64,000 nt of DNA from Pseudomonas viridiflava (GCF_900590885.1 NZ_UUON01000048.1:248001-312000), one strand, 5' to 3'; positions 16,590 to 25,454 are shown, numbered from the stretch's first letter. The notes: generated from the sequence alone by a model not told the origin. Made by a program: numbers and translations.

Positions 16590-17615
16590 ATGACTACTGA
16601 TGCAGTGCAAACCATGATCCCGACGTTGGACATCACCGACCGTCCGGCCCCGGCCCCGCGTGCCAAGGTGGAAGCCGGCGTCAAGCTGCGCGGCGCCGAG
16701 AAGGTTGCACGCATCCCGGTGAAGATCATTCCGACCACCGAGCTGCCGAAAAAGCCTGACTGGATTCGCGTGCGCATCCCGGTTTCGCCGGAAGTCGACC
16801 GTATCAAGGCCCTGCTGCGTAAGCACAAGCTGCACAGTGTGTGCGAAGAAGCCTCGTGCCCGAACCTGGGTGAGTGCTTCTCCGGCGGCACCGCCACCTT
16901 CATGATCATGGGTGACATCTGCACCCGTCGTTGCCCGTTCTGCGACGTTGGCCACGGCCGGCCGAAGCCGCTGGACGTCAACGAGCCGGAAAGCCTGGCC
17001 ATCGCCATCGCCGACCTGAAACTCAAATACGTGGTAATCACTTCGGTTGACCGCGACGACCTGCGCGACGGTGGTGCCCAGCACTTTGCCGACTGCATTC
17101 GCGAGATCCGCAAGCTGTCGCCGAACGTGATGCTCGAAACCCTGGTGCCGGATTACCGTGGCCGCATGGACGTGGCGCTGGAAATCACCGCCGCCGAGCC
17201 GCCGGATGTGTTCAACCACAACCTGGAAACCGTGCCGCGCCTGTACAAGGCCGCGCGTCCGGGTTCGGACTACCAGTGGTCGCTGACCCTGCTGCAGAAA
17301 TTCAAGCAGATGATGCCGCACATTCCGACCAAATCCGGCCTGATGCTGGGCCTGGGCGAAACCGACGAAGAAGTCATCGAAGTCATGAAGCGTATGCGCG
17401 AACACGACATCGACATGCTGACCCTGGGCCAGTACCTGCAACCTTCACGCAGCCACTTGCCGGTGCAGCGTTTCGTGCACCCGGACACCTTCGCCTGGTT
17501 CGCCGAGGAAGGTTACAAGATGGGCTTCAAGAACGTCGCGTCGGGCCCGCTGGTACGTTCCTCGTACCACGCCGACGAACAGGCCAAGCTGGTCAAGGCA
17601 AGCCTGGTTTCTTAA
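16590..17615 (+). CDS. lipA: Lipoyl synthase
   Basis: LipA is a radical-SAM enzyme that inserts two sulfur atoms into protein-bound octanoyl groups. The 341-residue protein shows both iron-sulfur clusters: the auxiliary one from Cys85, Cys90 and Cys96, which is consumed as the sulfur source, and the SAM-binding one from Cys111, Cys115 and Cys118 (CTRRCPFC). The final residues contain the expected SSYHADE segment, whose Ser ligates the auxiliary cluster in known structures. It lies two bases after lipB and closes the long rightward run; a REPIN follows. Confidence 0.98.
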   Translation: MTTDAVQTMIPTLDITDRPAPAPRAKVEAGVKLRGAEKVARIPVKIIPTTELPKKPDWIRVRIPVSPEVDRIKALLRKHKLHSVCEEASCPNLGECFSGGTATFMIMGDICTRRCPFCDVGHGRPKPLDVNEPESLAIAIADLKLKYVVITSVDRDDLRDGGAQHFADCIREIRKLSPNVMLETLVPDYRGRMDVALEITAAEPPDVFNHNLETVPRLYKAARPGSDYQWSLTLLQKFKQMMPHIPTKSGLMLGLGETDEEVIEVMKRMREHDIDMLTLGQYLQPSRSHLPVQRFVHPDTFAWFAEEGYKMGFKNVASGPLVRSSYHADEQAKLVKASLVS

Positions 17616-17640
17616 GATCTGTGCAACATCGCAGATCCAA

Positions 17641-17713
17641 TGTGGGAGGGGGCTTGCCCCCGATTGCGGTGTGTCAGTCACCCCGCTTTCGGGGGCAAGC
17701 CCCCTCCCACATT
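17641..17713. repeat. REPIN after lipA
   Basis: Two inverted GTGGGAGGGGGCTTGCCCCC-type REP units face each other over a short spacer, ending about 30 bases before ldcA. The form is the same as at 5249-5338 but more compact. Confidence 0.9.
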
Positions 17714-17743
17714 TCGTTTCGCGCTAATTAGGGAGAATTGTGC

Positions 17744-18664
17744 ATGAGCGTCGCCGTACCTGCTTTGCGAGCCGAAGGCGTTATCGGCTTGATCGCCCCC
17801 GCCGGCCCTGCCGCGCTGGACGTGGAAAAAGCCGGGCAATGGATGCGCGCGCGTGGCTACGAGTTGCGGATTTTCGGCGGCGTGTACGAGCGCGATGGCT
17901 ATCTGGCCGGCAGCGATAAAGTCCGCCTGCGCGACCTGCACGCCGCCTTCGCCGACCCCGAAATCGACGCCGTTTTCTGCCTGCGCGGTGGCTACGGTAC
18001 GCCACGCCTGATCGACAGCCTGGACTTCGAGCTGCTGCGGGCCAACCCCAAGCCGTTCGTAGGCTACAGCGACATCACCGCCTTGCATCTGGCGATCAGC
18101 CGTTACGCCGGTTTCGTGACCTTCCACGGGCCGATGCTGAATGCCGACCTGCTGGGCGACAAGCAGCAGCCCACAGAGTCTTCGCTGTTCAGCCTGCTGC
18201 GCGGCCAACTGGGCGCCGGTAGCGTATTGGCGCACCCGGTGGCCTACCCGTTGACCACCATCGAGCCTGGCATCGCCTGTGGGCGCTTGTTGGGGGGTAA
18301 CCTGTCGATGATTGCCGCCGTCATGGGCACGCCCTTTGAACTCGACGCCGAAGGCATCATCCTGTTCATCGAAGACGTCAACGAACCGATCTACCGCATC
18401 GACCGCCTGCTGACGCACCTGCGCCTGGCGGGCAAGTTGAGCCAAGTAGCTGGTGTGTTGGTGGGGGACGTGGCGGGTGTGGACAGTGTTGCGCTGGAGC
18501 GCCTGCTGAAGCAGACCTTTGAGCCGTTGTGCATTCCGGTGTTGTCCGGCTGGCGCAGCGGGCATTGCGACCCGAACCTGACGTTGCCGATGGGTGCGCT
18601 GGTGCGGCTGGATGCGGGGGAGCAGCGGGTGGTGTTGGAGCAGGATGTGGTGTTCAAGCTCTGA
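17744..18664 (+). CDS. ldcA: Muramoyltetrapeptide (LD-) carboxypeptidase
   Basis: LdcA cuts the bond before the terminal D-Ala of murein tetrapeptides in the cytosol, an essential step in recycling wall fragments. The 306-residue protein is of serine peptidase family S66, with the nucleophile Ser in VGYSDITALHLA and the conserved LRGGYGTPRL and GGNLSMIAAVMGTP segments. The start has GGGAGAA eight bases ahead. An upstream ATG two codons earlier is less well placed. It fits with the lytic transglycosylases nearby, which produce its precursors. Confidence 0.94.
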   Translation: MSVAVPALRAEGVIGLIAPAGPAALDVEKAGQWMRARGYELRIFGGVYERDGYLAGSDKVRLRDLHAAFADPEIDAVFCLRGGYGTPRLIDSLDFELLRANPKPFVGYSDITALHLAISRYAGFVTFHGPMLNADLLGDKQQPTESSLFSLLRGQLGAGSVLAHPVAYPLTTIEPGIACGRLLGGNLSMIAAVMGTPFELDAEGIILFIEDVNEPIYRIDRLLTHLRLAGKLSQVAGVLVGDVAGVDSVALERLLKQTFEPLCIPVLSGWRSGHCDPNLTLPMGALVRLDAGEQRVVLEQDVVFKL

Positions 18665-18667
18665 AAC

Positions 18668-18757
18668 CGCATCGGGGGCAAGCCCCCTCCCACATTTGAC
18701 CGAGTTCCAACTTTGGAATGCGCTTCAGTGTGGGAGGGGGCTTGCCCCCGATGGCGG
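18668..18757. repeat. REP pair in diverging orientation after ldcA
   Basis: Two REP units face away from each other: one opens with ATCGGGGGCAAGCCCCC, the other ends with GCCCCCGATGGCGG. This is the reverse arrangement to the REPINs at 5249 and 17641. It lies between the convergent ldcA and transglycosylase genes. Confidence 0.85.
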
Positions 18758-18775
18758 TAGCCGCCATAAGCAGCT

Positions 18776-20101
18776 CTAACGGTTCTGCAACGACTCCAGC
18801 AACTTCACCGTCGGATACCCATCCGCCGGCCAGCCCAGCGCCTGTTGCGCCGCGCGAATCGCCTTACGCGTATTGGCGCCGATAATCCCGTCCGGGTTGC
18901 CCGCGTCATAGCCATTGGCGCTCAGCGCCGTTTGCAGGTCCATGCGCTGGGAGCGGCTCAACGGCAGCTCATCCTTGGGCCAGTCACCGCGAATCACACC
19001 AGCGCCGCTAAACCGCTCCGACAGCAGCCCCACCGCCAATGCGTAGGACGACGAGTTGTTGTACTTGAGGATCGCGCGGAAGTTATCCAGCACCAGGAAC
19101 GCCGGGCCACGGTAGCCGGCCGGCAGCAGCAGGGCGGCAGACAGTTGGTCGACGTTCGGCGGCATGCTCGCGCCCGGTGGCAGCTGGACACCCAGCTTCA
19201 GCCACTCGGCGACCGGCTTGCGGATGCCGCCATCGGCCAGGGCGTAGTCGAAGTTGGCCGGCAGTTGTTTCACCTCAAAGCCCCACGGCTGGCCTTTCTG
19301 CCAGCCGGAGCTTTGCAGGTAGTGCGCGGTGGAGGCGAGGGCGTCGGCGGGGCTGTTCCAGATATCGCGGCGACCGTCGCCGTCGAAATCGACCGCATGG
19401 GTGTTGTAGGTGGTCGGGATGAACTGGGTCTGGCCCATGGCCCCGGCCCAGGAGCCTTTCATCTGGTCAGCCTGGATATCGCCATGCTGGATGATTTGCA
19501 ACGCGGCCAGCAATTGCGCCTGGGCAAACGCCGGGCGACGGCCTTCATAGGCCAGGGTTGCCAGCGAGCGGATCACCGAGTTGTTGCCCTGGAACTGGCC
19601 GAAATTGCTTTCCATGCCCCACACCGACACCAGCGCCTGGCGGTCGACGCCGTAGCGTTGTTCGATGCTTTGGAGGATGTCGGCGTACTTGACCAGCAGC
19701 GCCTGGCCATTGCGCACGCGCACGGGCGACAGGGCGCCGTCGAGGTATTCCCACACCGGGCGGGAAAACTCCGGCTGGCTGCGGTCGGCGCGGATCACCG
19801 CCATGTCGGGGGTGACGTTGGCGAAGGCCGTGTCGAATACCGCGGCGGTAATACCGGCCTGCAAGGCTTGCGCGCGAAAACCGGCCTGCCATTCGGCGAA
19901 GGTCTGGGTCGGTTGGATATCGAGATTGTCCACGGCCAGCGGGGCCACGACAGCGGGCGCGGCGACCGGTGCGGTCTGGAGCGTCGGCAGGGGTTGGGCG
20001 TCGGCGGCGGTGGGTTTTTCCGCGCAGGCGACTAGCAGAATGAGGCTGGAGGCAGCGATCAATTGGCGAAGGTGCCAACGACGGGAAAGACTAGAGGGCA
20101 T
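18776..20101 (-). CDS. Lytic murein transglycosylase, MltB family with peptidoglycan-binding domain
   Basis: The 441-residue lipoprotein (lipobox LLVAC, Cys26) is an outer-membrane or periplasmic lytic transglycosylase. Its catalytic domain spans residues about 75-350, with Glu in VWGMESNFGQFQG, GSWAGAMGQTQFIP and DFDGDGRRDIW. A PG_binding_1 domain at about 375-440 (GYDAGNPDGIIGANTRKAI) holds it to murein. By position and layout it corresponds to SltB3 of P. aeruginosa. It is a second MltB-type enzyme within 7 kb, differing from the first by its lipid anchor and binding domain. Confidence 0.93.
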   Translation of the reverse strand: MPSSLSRRWHLRQLIAASSLILLVACAEKPTAADAQPLPTLQTAPVAAPAVVAPLAVDNLDIQPTQTFAEWQAGFRAQALQAGITAAVFDTAFANVTPDMAVIRADRSQPEFSRPVWEYLDGALSPVRVRNGQALLVKYADILQSIEQRYGVDRQALVSVWGMESNFGQFQGNNSVIRSLATLAYEGRRPAFAQAQLLAALQIIQHGDIQADQMKGSWAGAMGQTQFIPTTYNTHAVDFDGDGRRDIWNSPADALASTAHYLQSSGWQKGQPWGFEVKQLPANFDYALADGGIRKPVAEWLKLGVQLPPGASMPPNVDQLSAALLLPAGYRGPAFLVLDNFRAILKYNNSSSYALAVGLLSERFSGAGVIRGDWPKDELPLSRSQRMDLQTALSANGYDAGNPDGIIGANTRKAIRAAQQALGWPADGYPTVKLLESLQNR

Positions 20102-20162
20102 GCACAGGTCCAGGGATTACAAATCAGGTGCAGACCTTATCATGCCAGAGGGGCGCTTGCCT

Positions 20163-20327
20163 TCAGGCAGCCAGAAAGTAAGAAGCCTCCCAGCTATTAG
20201 ACTGGAAGGCTTCGCGGCGGTAGCTGCCTTTGCCCTTGCCGGCACGTTCCTGACGGCTGCGGAACAGTGGCTGGGCGATGATGGATTTGGCCTTGTTGGG
20301 GCCATGCTTGGATGGCTTTTTGCTCAT
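20163..20327 (-). CDS. arfA: Alternative ribosome-rescue factor ArfA
   Basis: ArfA frees ribosomes stalled on mRNAs without a stop codon by recruiting release factor RF2, as a backup for tmRNA. The 54-residue product begins MSKKPSKHGPNKAKS and holds the family core PLFRSRQERAGKGKGSYRR followed by WEAS. In E. coli the arfA mRNA is cut or terminated inside the coding region, so its own translation is non-stop and the peptide survives only when tmRNA fails. A strong hairpin at 20182-20213 lies in the last third of this gene, as that model predicts. The gene sits alone between holA and the transglycosylase gene. Confidence 0.9.
   Translation of the reverse strand: MSKKPSKHGPNKAKSIIAQPLFRSRQERAGKGKGSYRREAFQSNSWEASYFLAA
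20182..20213 (-). terminator. Intragenic hairpin inside arfA
   Basis: On the leftward strand GAAGCCTTCCAG pairs with CTGGGAGGCTTC (12 bp with one G-T wobble, eight-base loop) and is followed by TTACTTTC. It falls in codons 39-49 of arfA. In E. coli the equivalent element is an RNase III site or intrinsic terminator that makes the message non-stop. Confidence 0.75.
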
Positions 20328-20365
20328 GATGGGTACTCTCGATTGGGTGGGGTGGGGCGGTGCAA

Positions 20366-20394
20366 ATCATCTGCCGAAGTGGCGCGGCTGTAAA
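20366..20394 (-). promoter_or_regulatory. Candidate arfA promoter
   Basis: TTTACA (20389-20394) and GATGAT (20366-20371) are separated by exactly 17 bases on the leftward strand. Transcription would start about 30 bases before the arfA start codon. Six of twelve positions vary little from the sigma70 consensus, enough to suggest a separate arfA transcript. Confidence 0.45.
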
Positions 20395-20431
20395 GCCTGC
20401 GAAGTTTCTGGAAATGTAAATGGGGTCAAAG

Positions 20432-20476
20432 TGTGGGAGGGGGCAAGTCGAATCGTCGCACCGCCCCTCCCACATT
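20432..20476. repeat. Short REP variant with altered loop
   Basis: GTGGGAGGGGGCAAGTCGAA is followed by TCGTCGCACCGCCCCTCCCAC. The outer arms are standard REP, but the loop contains an extra 16-base segment also found at 26331 and, reversed, at 54044. The GATGGCGG tail is missing. Confidence 0.8.
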
Positions 20477-20496
20477 GGAATTGCAGTGGTTTTGAG

Positions 20497-21534
20497 TTAT
20501 TCGGCGGGCAGTGTCAGGCGCTGACCGGACATCAGCAGTGACAAACGACTCAAGCTCATCCACGGAGAACCCGCGGCCTGGCCCTTGATTTGTGCATCGA
20601 TGCGCTGCGCTTCCAGCAACAGTTGCGCCCAGCGTTGCGCCGAGTGCCGTTGCAGGGCTTTGCTCATCAGGGGTTTGCGCTTGTCCCACACCGGCGGCCG
20701 GGCCTGGCTGAAACACTTGTCCAGCGGAATGCCCTGGCTGAATTGCAACGAAATATTGGCCAACACCCGCAGCTCTCGGGCCAGGGCCCAGAGAATCACC
20801 GGGGGCTCCACGCCTTCACCGCGCAGGCCTTCGAGCATGCGCAGGGCGTGGGCCGGCTCGCCATTGAGGATCGCATCCACCAGCCCGAACACGTCAAAGC
20901 GCGCACTGTCGGCCACGGCGCCCTGGACGGTCTCGACGGTAATCTGCCCGTCCTCGGCCATCAGCTTGAGCTTTTCGATTTCCTGGGCGGCGGCAAGCAA
21001 GTTGCCCTCGACCCTGGCGGCGATCAGCTCTACGGCGTCTTGAGTCGCCGACAACCCGGCTTGCGACAGGCGTTGGCGAATCCACTGCGGCAGCTGGTTG
21101 CTGTCCACCGGCCAGATCTGGATGAACTGGGTTTGCCCGCCTTCCACCAGGGCCTTGCCCCACTTGGTTTTCTGCGCACTGCCGTCGAGCTTGGGCAGGC
21201 TGATCAGCAGCACCGTATCTTCGGCGGGACGTGAGCAGTATTCCATCAAGGCGGCCGCGCCCTTGTCGCCAGGCTTGCCCGAAGGCAAGCGCAGCTCCAG
21301 CAGGCGTTTTTCGGCAAACAGCGACATGCTTGCCCCGGCTTGCAGCAACGTGCCCCAGTCGAAACTGGCGTCGGCGCTGAAGACCTGGCGTTCGTCGAAG
21401 CCTTGCTGGCGGGCGGCGCTGCGAATGGCGTCGGCGGCTTCCTGGCACAGCAACGGGTCATCGCCGCTGACAATGTAGACAGGCGCAAGGCCACCTTGCA
21501 GGTGTTTGGCGAGTTGGGCGGGGGCGAGTTTCAT
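20497..21534 (-). CDS. holA: DNA polymerase III delta subunit
   Basis: The delta subunit opens the beta sliding clamp as part of the clamp-loader complex at the replication fork. The 345-residue protein begins MKLAPAQLAKHL and has the AAA-like fold of HolA, with VYIVSGDDPLLCQEAADAIR near the N terminus and the C-terminal collar domain (about 215-335). Like other delta subunits it has no working ATPase motif. It lies 39 bases after lptE in the conserved leuS-lptE-holA order, so it is probably cotranscribed with them. Confidence 0.94.
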   Translation of the reverse strand: MKLAPAQLAKHLQGGLAPVYIVSGDDPLLCQEAADAIRSAARQQGFDERQVFSADASFDWGTLLQAGASMSLFAEKRLLELRLPSGKPGDKGAAALMEYCSRPAEDTVLLISLPKLDGSAQKTKWGKALVEGGQTQFIQIWPVDSNQLPQWIRQRLSQAGLSATQDAVELIAARVEGNLLAAAQEIEKLKLMAEDGQITVETVQGAVADSARFDVFGLVDAILNGEPAHALRMLEGLRGEGVEPPVILWALARELRVLANISLQFSQGIPLDKCFSQARPPVWDKRKPLMSKALQRHSAQRWAQLLLEAQRIDAQIKGQAAGSPWMSLSRLSLLMSGQRLTLPAE

Positions 21535-21573
21535 AGGCAGGGCGAACGGGGCGCTGTGCGCGCCCCGTATGGC

Positions 21574-22179
21574 TTACTCGACAGGTACTTCAACAGGCGA
21601 TTGTTTCGGCGTGTTGTCTTCGTACTCTTTGGCGGCTTTGAGCGCGTCGGCATCGGCCTTGGCCTTGTCATCAGCGCGTTGCTGCAAGGTTTCCAGTTGT
21701 TCCGGGGTCAGCATCTGCAGGCGCAAGACCATGCGCTGCACCAGCTCGCGACGCATTTCCTTTTGTACCTGGATGATTTCGGAGTCCGAACCCACCAGGT
21801 TGTTGCCGTCGTGGCTGACGATTTTCTGCACCTGGATGGTGTCACTCATCAAGGGCAGGTGGTCGCGGCCCTGGATTTCGAAGGTCAGCGCGTTGCTCAC
21901 TTCTACATCGGAGGCGCGGCCGGCGCTGGCATAGCTCAGGTTACGCTGGGTTTGTTTTTCGTTGGCCAGGAACAGCTTGTAGGTCGCGCCGGTGTAGACG
22001 TGAACGCCGCTGTTTTCCAGGACCTGGCGCAGCTGCGTCACGGTTTCGCTATAGGCATCGCGCGCACTGACGTCCAGCTCCTTGATCGCCATGTCATAGG
22101 TGCCGGTACCGCGCAGCTGGAAGCCGCAAGCGCTCAGCAGCACGGCAAGGCCCATAACCAGCAAATTGCGTTTGATCAT
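21574..22179 (-). CDS. lptE: LPS-assembly lipoprotein LptE
   Basis: LptE plugs the LptD barrel and helps place lipopolysaccharide in the outer leaflet of the outer membrane. The 201-residue protein has a lipobox LLSAC (Cys18) followed by GFQLRGTG, the family's hallmark start of the mature chain. The C terminus is charged and low in complexity (KAKADADALKAAKEYEDN). It lies between leuS and holA, as in most gammaproteobacteria. Confidence 0.95.
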   Translation of the reverse strand: MIKRNLLVMGLAVLLSACGFQLRGTGTYDMAIKELDVSARDAYSETVTQLRQVLENSGVHVYTGATYKLFLANEKQTQRNLSYASAGRASDVEVSNALTFEIQGRDHLPLMSDTIQVQKIVSHDGNNLVGSDSEIIQVQKEMRRELVQRMVLRLQMLTPEQLETLQQRADDKAKADADALKAAKEYEDNTPKQSPVEVPVE

Positions 22180-22235
22180 TTTGTTGCTCCCCTTGAAACC
22201 ATGTGGGCCTTATCGAGGCCCTGAAGGCTTTGTTC

Positions 22236-22259
22236 GGCGCAGGGCTCAAGCCCTGCGCC
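22236..22259 (-). other. Perfect hairpin between leuS and lptE
   Basis: GGCGCAGGGC and its exact complement flank a TCAA loop, starting nine bases past the leuS stop. There is no T-run, so it may slow polymerase, protect the leuS 3' end or lower lptE-holA expression rather than end the transcript. Confidence 0.5.
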
Positions 22260-22267
22260 CGATCCGA

Positions 22268-24874
22268 TTAGCTAGCGACGATATTGACCAGTTTGCCAGG
22301 CACCACGATCACTTTGCGGATCGTCAGGCCTTCGGTAAAGCGCAGCACGTTCTCGTTGACGCGTGCGGCGGCTTCGACTTCTTCACGGCTGGCGGTGGCC
22401 GGCATGTCGATCTGGCCACGCAGTTTACCGTTGACCTGGATCACCAGTTGCAGCGTGTCCTGTACCAGCGCGCTGTCATCCTGCACCGGCCAGCGTGCAT
22501 CGATCACCGTGTCGCTGTGGCCCAGGCGGCTCCACAGTTCGTGGCTGATGTGCGGCGTGATCGGCGCCAGCAGCAGCACGACCGTTTCCAGGCCTTCCTG
22601 TACCAGCGCGCGATCCTGTTCGGTGGCTTGCGGTGCTTTTTCCAGCACGTTCATCAGCGTCATTACCTGGGCAATGGCGGTGTTGAATTTGTGGTTCTGG
22701 CCCACGTCCTGGCTGGCTTGCTTGATGGCCAGGTGGGTGCTGCGGCGAATCAGTTTCTGCTCATCGCTCAGGGACGCCACGTCCAGCTTGGCCGGCAGGC
22801 CCTGGCTGACATGCGCATGCGCCAGGCGCCAGACGCGCTTGAGGAAACGGTGCGAGCCTTCGACGCCGGAGTCGGACCATTCGGCGCTCATGTCGGGCGG
22901 CGAAGCGAACATCATGAACAGGCGGCAGGTGTCGGCGCCGAACTGGTCGATCATCGACTGTGGGTCAACGCCGTTGTTCTTGGACTTGGCCATCTTCTCG
23001 GTGCCGCCGATTTCCACCGGCAGGCCGTCGGATTTCAGCGTGGCGCTGATGACCTTGGCTTTGCTGTCACGCTCAAGCTCCACGTCCGCCGGGTTGAACC
23101 AGGTGTAGGCGCCATTGGCTTCGCGGCGATAGTAAGTCTCGGCGATCACCATGCCTTGGGTCAGCAGGTTCTTGAACGGCTCGTCGGAACTCACCAGGCC
23201 TTCGTCGCGCATCAGCTTGTGGAAGAAACGCGCGTACAACAGGTGAAGAATTGCGTGTTCAATGCCGCCGATGTACTGATCCACCGGCAACCAGTGGTCG
23301 GCCGCGGATTTTTCCACCAGGCCGCCTTCGTAGTGAGGCGAGGCGTAGCGGGCGTAGTACCACGAGGACTCGACGAAGGTGTCCATGGTGTCGGTTTCAC
23401 GCTTGGCCGGCGCGCCGCATTTCGGGCAGCTGCACTCGTAGAACTCGGGCATGCGCGCCAGCGGCGAACCGGCGCCGTCCGGCACCACGTCTTCGGGCAG
23501 CACGACCGGCAGTTGGTCTTCCGGCACCGGCACGTCACCGCAGGTTTCGCAGTGGATGATCGGGATCGGGCAGCCCCAGTAACGCTGGCGGCTGATGCCC
23601 CAGTCGCGCAGGCGGAACTGGGTGCGCGAGGCGCCGAGGTTCTTCTTGATCAGGGCAACTTCGATCGCGTCGAAGGCGCCGGCGAAGTCCAGGCCGTCGA
23701 ACTCGCCGGAGTTGATCAGAGTGCCGTGTTCGCCGTAGGCGTCCTGCCACGGGGCCGGGTTGGTATCGCCCGAGCTGGTGCGTACGACCGACTTGATCGG
23801 CAGGTTGTACTTGGTGGCAAATTCGAAATCACGCTCGTCGTGCGCCGGCACAGCCATTACTGCGCCATCGCCGTAGTGCATCAGCACATAGTTGGCGACC
23901 CACACCGGCAGTTTCTCGCCGGTCAGCGGGTGCTCGACGAACAGCCCGGTCGGCAGGCCTTTTTTCTCCTGGGTGGCAACGTCGGCTTCGGCCACGCTGC
24001 CGCCTTTGCATTCGGCGATGAACGCTTGTAGCTCAGGGTTATTCTCGGCTGCCTGGGTGGCCAGCGGATGTTCAGCGGCCACGGCGACGTAGGTCGCGCC
24101 CATCAACGTGTCCGGGCGGGTGGTGAAGACTTTCAGTGCGCCCGTTTCGCCGATGGAATCGACGTTGTACGGGAACTGCACTTCCATGCCCTTGGACTTG
24201 CCGATCCAGTTGCGCTGCATGGTCTTGACCTGTTCAGGCCAGCCCGGCAGGTCGTCGAGGCTCGACAGCAGTTCATCCGCGTAGGCGGTGATCTTGAAGT
24301 AGTACATCGGGATCTGGCGCTTTTCGATGACTGCGCCGGAACGCCAGCCGCGACCGTCGATCACTTGCTCGTTGGCCAGGACGGTCTGGTCGACCGGGTC
24401 CCAGTTCACGGTGCCGCTTTTTTTGTAGATCACGCCTTTTTCGAACAGGCGAGTGAACAGCCATTGTTCCCAGCGGTAGTAGTCCGGCTTGCAGGTGGTC
24501 ACTTCGCGGGACCAGTCCACCGCCAGGCCCAGGCTGCGCAGCTGGTTCTTCATGTAGGCGATGTTTTCGTAGGTCCACTTGGCGGGGGCCACATTGTTTT
24601 TCATCGCGGCGTTTTCCGCCGGCATGCCGAAGGCGTCCCAACCCATGGGTTGCAGGACGTTCTTGCCGAGCATGCGCTGGTAGCGGGAAATCACATCGCC
24701 GATGGTGTAGTTACGCACGTGCCCCATGTGTAGCTTGCCGCTGGGGTAAGGGAACATCGATAGGCAGTAGTAAGTCTCCTTGCCTGGCTGTTCACTGACT
24801 TCAAAGGACTTTTGCTCGTCCCAGAAGGTTTGGGCGGCATTTTCGATTTCACGGGGCTGATATTGTTCGTGCAT
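22268..24874 (-). CDS. leuS: Leucyl-tRNA synthetase
   Basis: The 868-residue class I synthetase charges tRNA-Leu. The HIGH motif appears as HMGH at residues 49-52 and the KMSKS motif as KMAKS before NNGVDPQ. The CP1 editing insertion lies between them (GATYVAVAAEHPLA, MAVPAHDERD), and a zinc-type CETC-like segment (HCETCGDVPVP, YECSCPKC) is present. The frame stays open for another 64 codons upstream, but the Met at 24874 matches the family start MHEQYQPREIE. It heads the leuS-lptE-holA set. Confidence 0.98.
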   Translation of the reverse strand: MHEQYQPREIENAAQTFWDEQKSFEVSEQPGKETYYCLSMFPYPSGKLHMGHVRNYTIGDVISRYQRMLGKNVLQPMGWDAFGMPAENAAMKNNVAPAKWTYENIAYMKNQLRSLGLAVDWSREVTTCKPDYYRWEQWLFTRLFEKGVIYKKSGTVNWDPVDQTVLANEQVIDGRGWRSGAVIEKRQIPMYYFKITAYADELLSSLDDLPGWPEQVKTMQRNWIGKSKGMEVQFPYNVDSIGETGALKVFTTRPDTLMGATYVAVAAEHPLATQAAENNPELQAFIAECKGGSVAEADVATQEKKGLPTGLFVEHPLTGEKLPVWVANYVLMHYGDGAVMAVPAHDERDFEFATKYNLPIKSVVRTSSGDTNPAPWQDAYGEHGTLINSGEFDGLDFAGAFDAIEVALIKKNLGASRTQFRLRDWGISRQRYWGCPIPIIHCETCGDVPVPEDQLPVVLPEDVVPDGAGSPLARMPEFYECSCPKCGAPAKRETDTMDTFVESSWYYARYASPHYEGGLVEKSAADHWLPVDQYIGGIEHAILHLLYARFFHKLMRDEGLVSSDEPFKNLLTQGMVIAETYYRREANGAYTWFNPADVELERDSKAKVISATLKSDGLPVEIGGTEKMAKSKNNGVDPQSMIDQFGADTCRLFMMFASPPDMSAEWSDSGVEGSHRFLKRVWRLAHAHVSQGLPAKLDVASLSDEQKLIRRSTHLAIKQASQDVGQNHKFNTAIAQVMTLMNVLEKAPQATEQDRALVQEGLETVVLLLAPITPHISHELWSRLGHSDTVIDARWPVQDDSALVQDTLQLVIQVNGKLRGQIDMPATASREEVEAAARVNENVLRFTEGLTIRKVIVVPGKLVNIVAS

Positions 24875-25136
24875 GGCTACTTTTGAACTGAATAGGGGTG
24901 GCCTAATCCTCTTCGGTGCAACGTTCAGGTTGAGCGACACCAAAAAGCGGCGCGTCCGTGCCCAAACCCTGCGGGAAGTGGAGTTACAGGAAGCGCCGTA
25001 GCATACATGACCCCACTCTATCGAGGGAAACCCTGATTGCGCGGGCGAGGCCGTCTGTCGCGGCACCAGGCAGGTGCAGCCATGGGGGCTACGCTGTTTA
25101 TTGGGGAGTGAGTCATATCTTCAATGAGGTGAGGGG

Positions 25137-25454
25137 ATGGTTGAATCGCAGCGAATCGCAACGAAACCGGATATCTACGAAGGACTGATCGACCGATTGG
25201 GTCGTGCATTGGATGCAGCGAGGACAGCGGGCCGATTGCGTGACGAACGGCCTGTGGAGTTGGAACTGCGTGGCTTGAGCCGCGCGGAGCTGGAACTGAT
25301 CAAGGCTTATCTGGAGCGAAATGGGCGCGGTGCGCCTCCTTGGATGGCAACCCCGCCAGCCAAAGAACCTACGCACTCAGCCAAGGTGGTGTGGCTCAAG
25401 GATGTAGTGGCCGGTCGTGGTCCGCAAAAGCGCCGGGCCGCCCGCTTCAAGTAA
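25137..25454 (+). CDS. Conserved small protein of unknown function upstream of the YdcF-type gene
   Basis: I do not recognise a named family with certainty. The 105-residue product is charged and probably helical: residues 12-60 (IYEGLIDRLGRALDAARTA, LELRGLSRAELELIKAYLER) look like a helical hairpin, and the C terminus is basic (GRGPQKRRAARFK). It resembles the helical N-terminal part of the zinc-ribbon protein YbeL, which also neighbours leuS in E. coli, but has no Cys pairs. The start follows GAGGTGAGGGG. It is divergent from leuS. Coding is likely from codon use and the ribosome site. Confidence 0.7.
   Translation: MVESQRIATKPDIYEGLIDRLGRALDAARTAGRLRDERPVELELRGLSRAELELIKAYLERNGRGAPPWMATPPAKEPTHSAKVVWLKDVVAGRGPQKRRAARFK

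Noticed and set aside
22100..24031. A 643-codon rightward frame opposite leuS
   Set aside because: It is antisense to an intact leucyl-tRNA synthetase with all motifs; the product matches nothing.
24874..25066. Extended LeuS N terminus of 64 residues
   Set aside because: The extension has no similarity to synthetases; the Met at 24874 gives the family-standard start.
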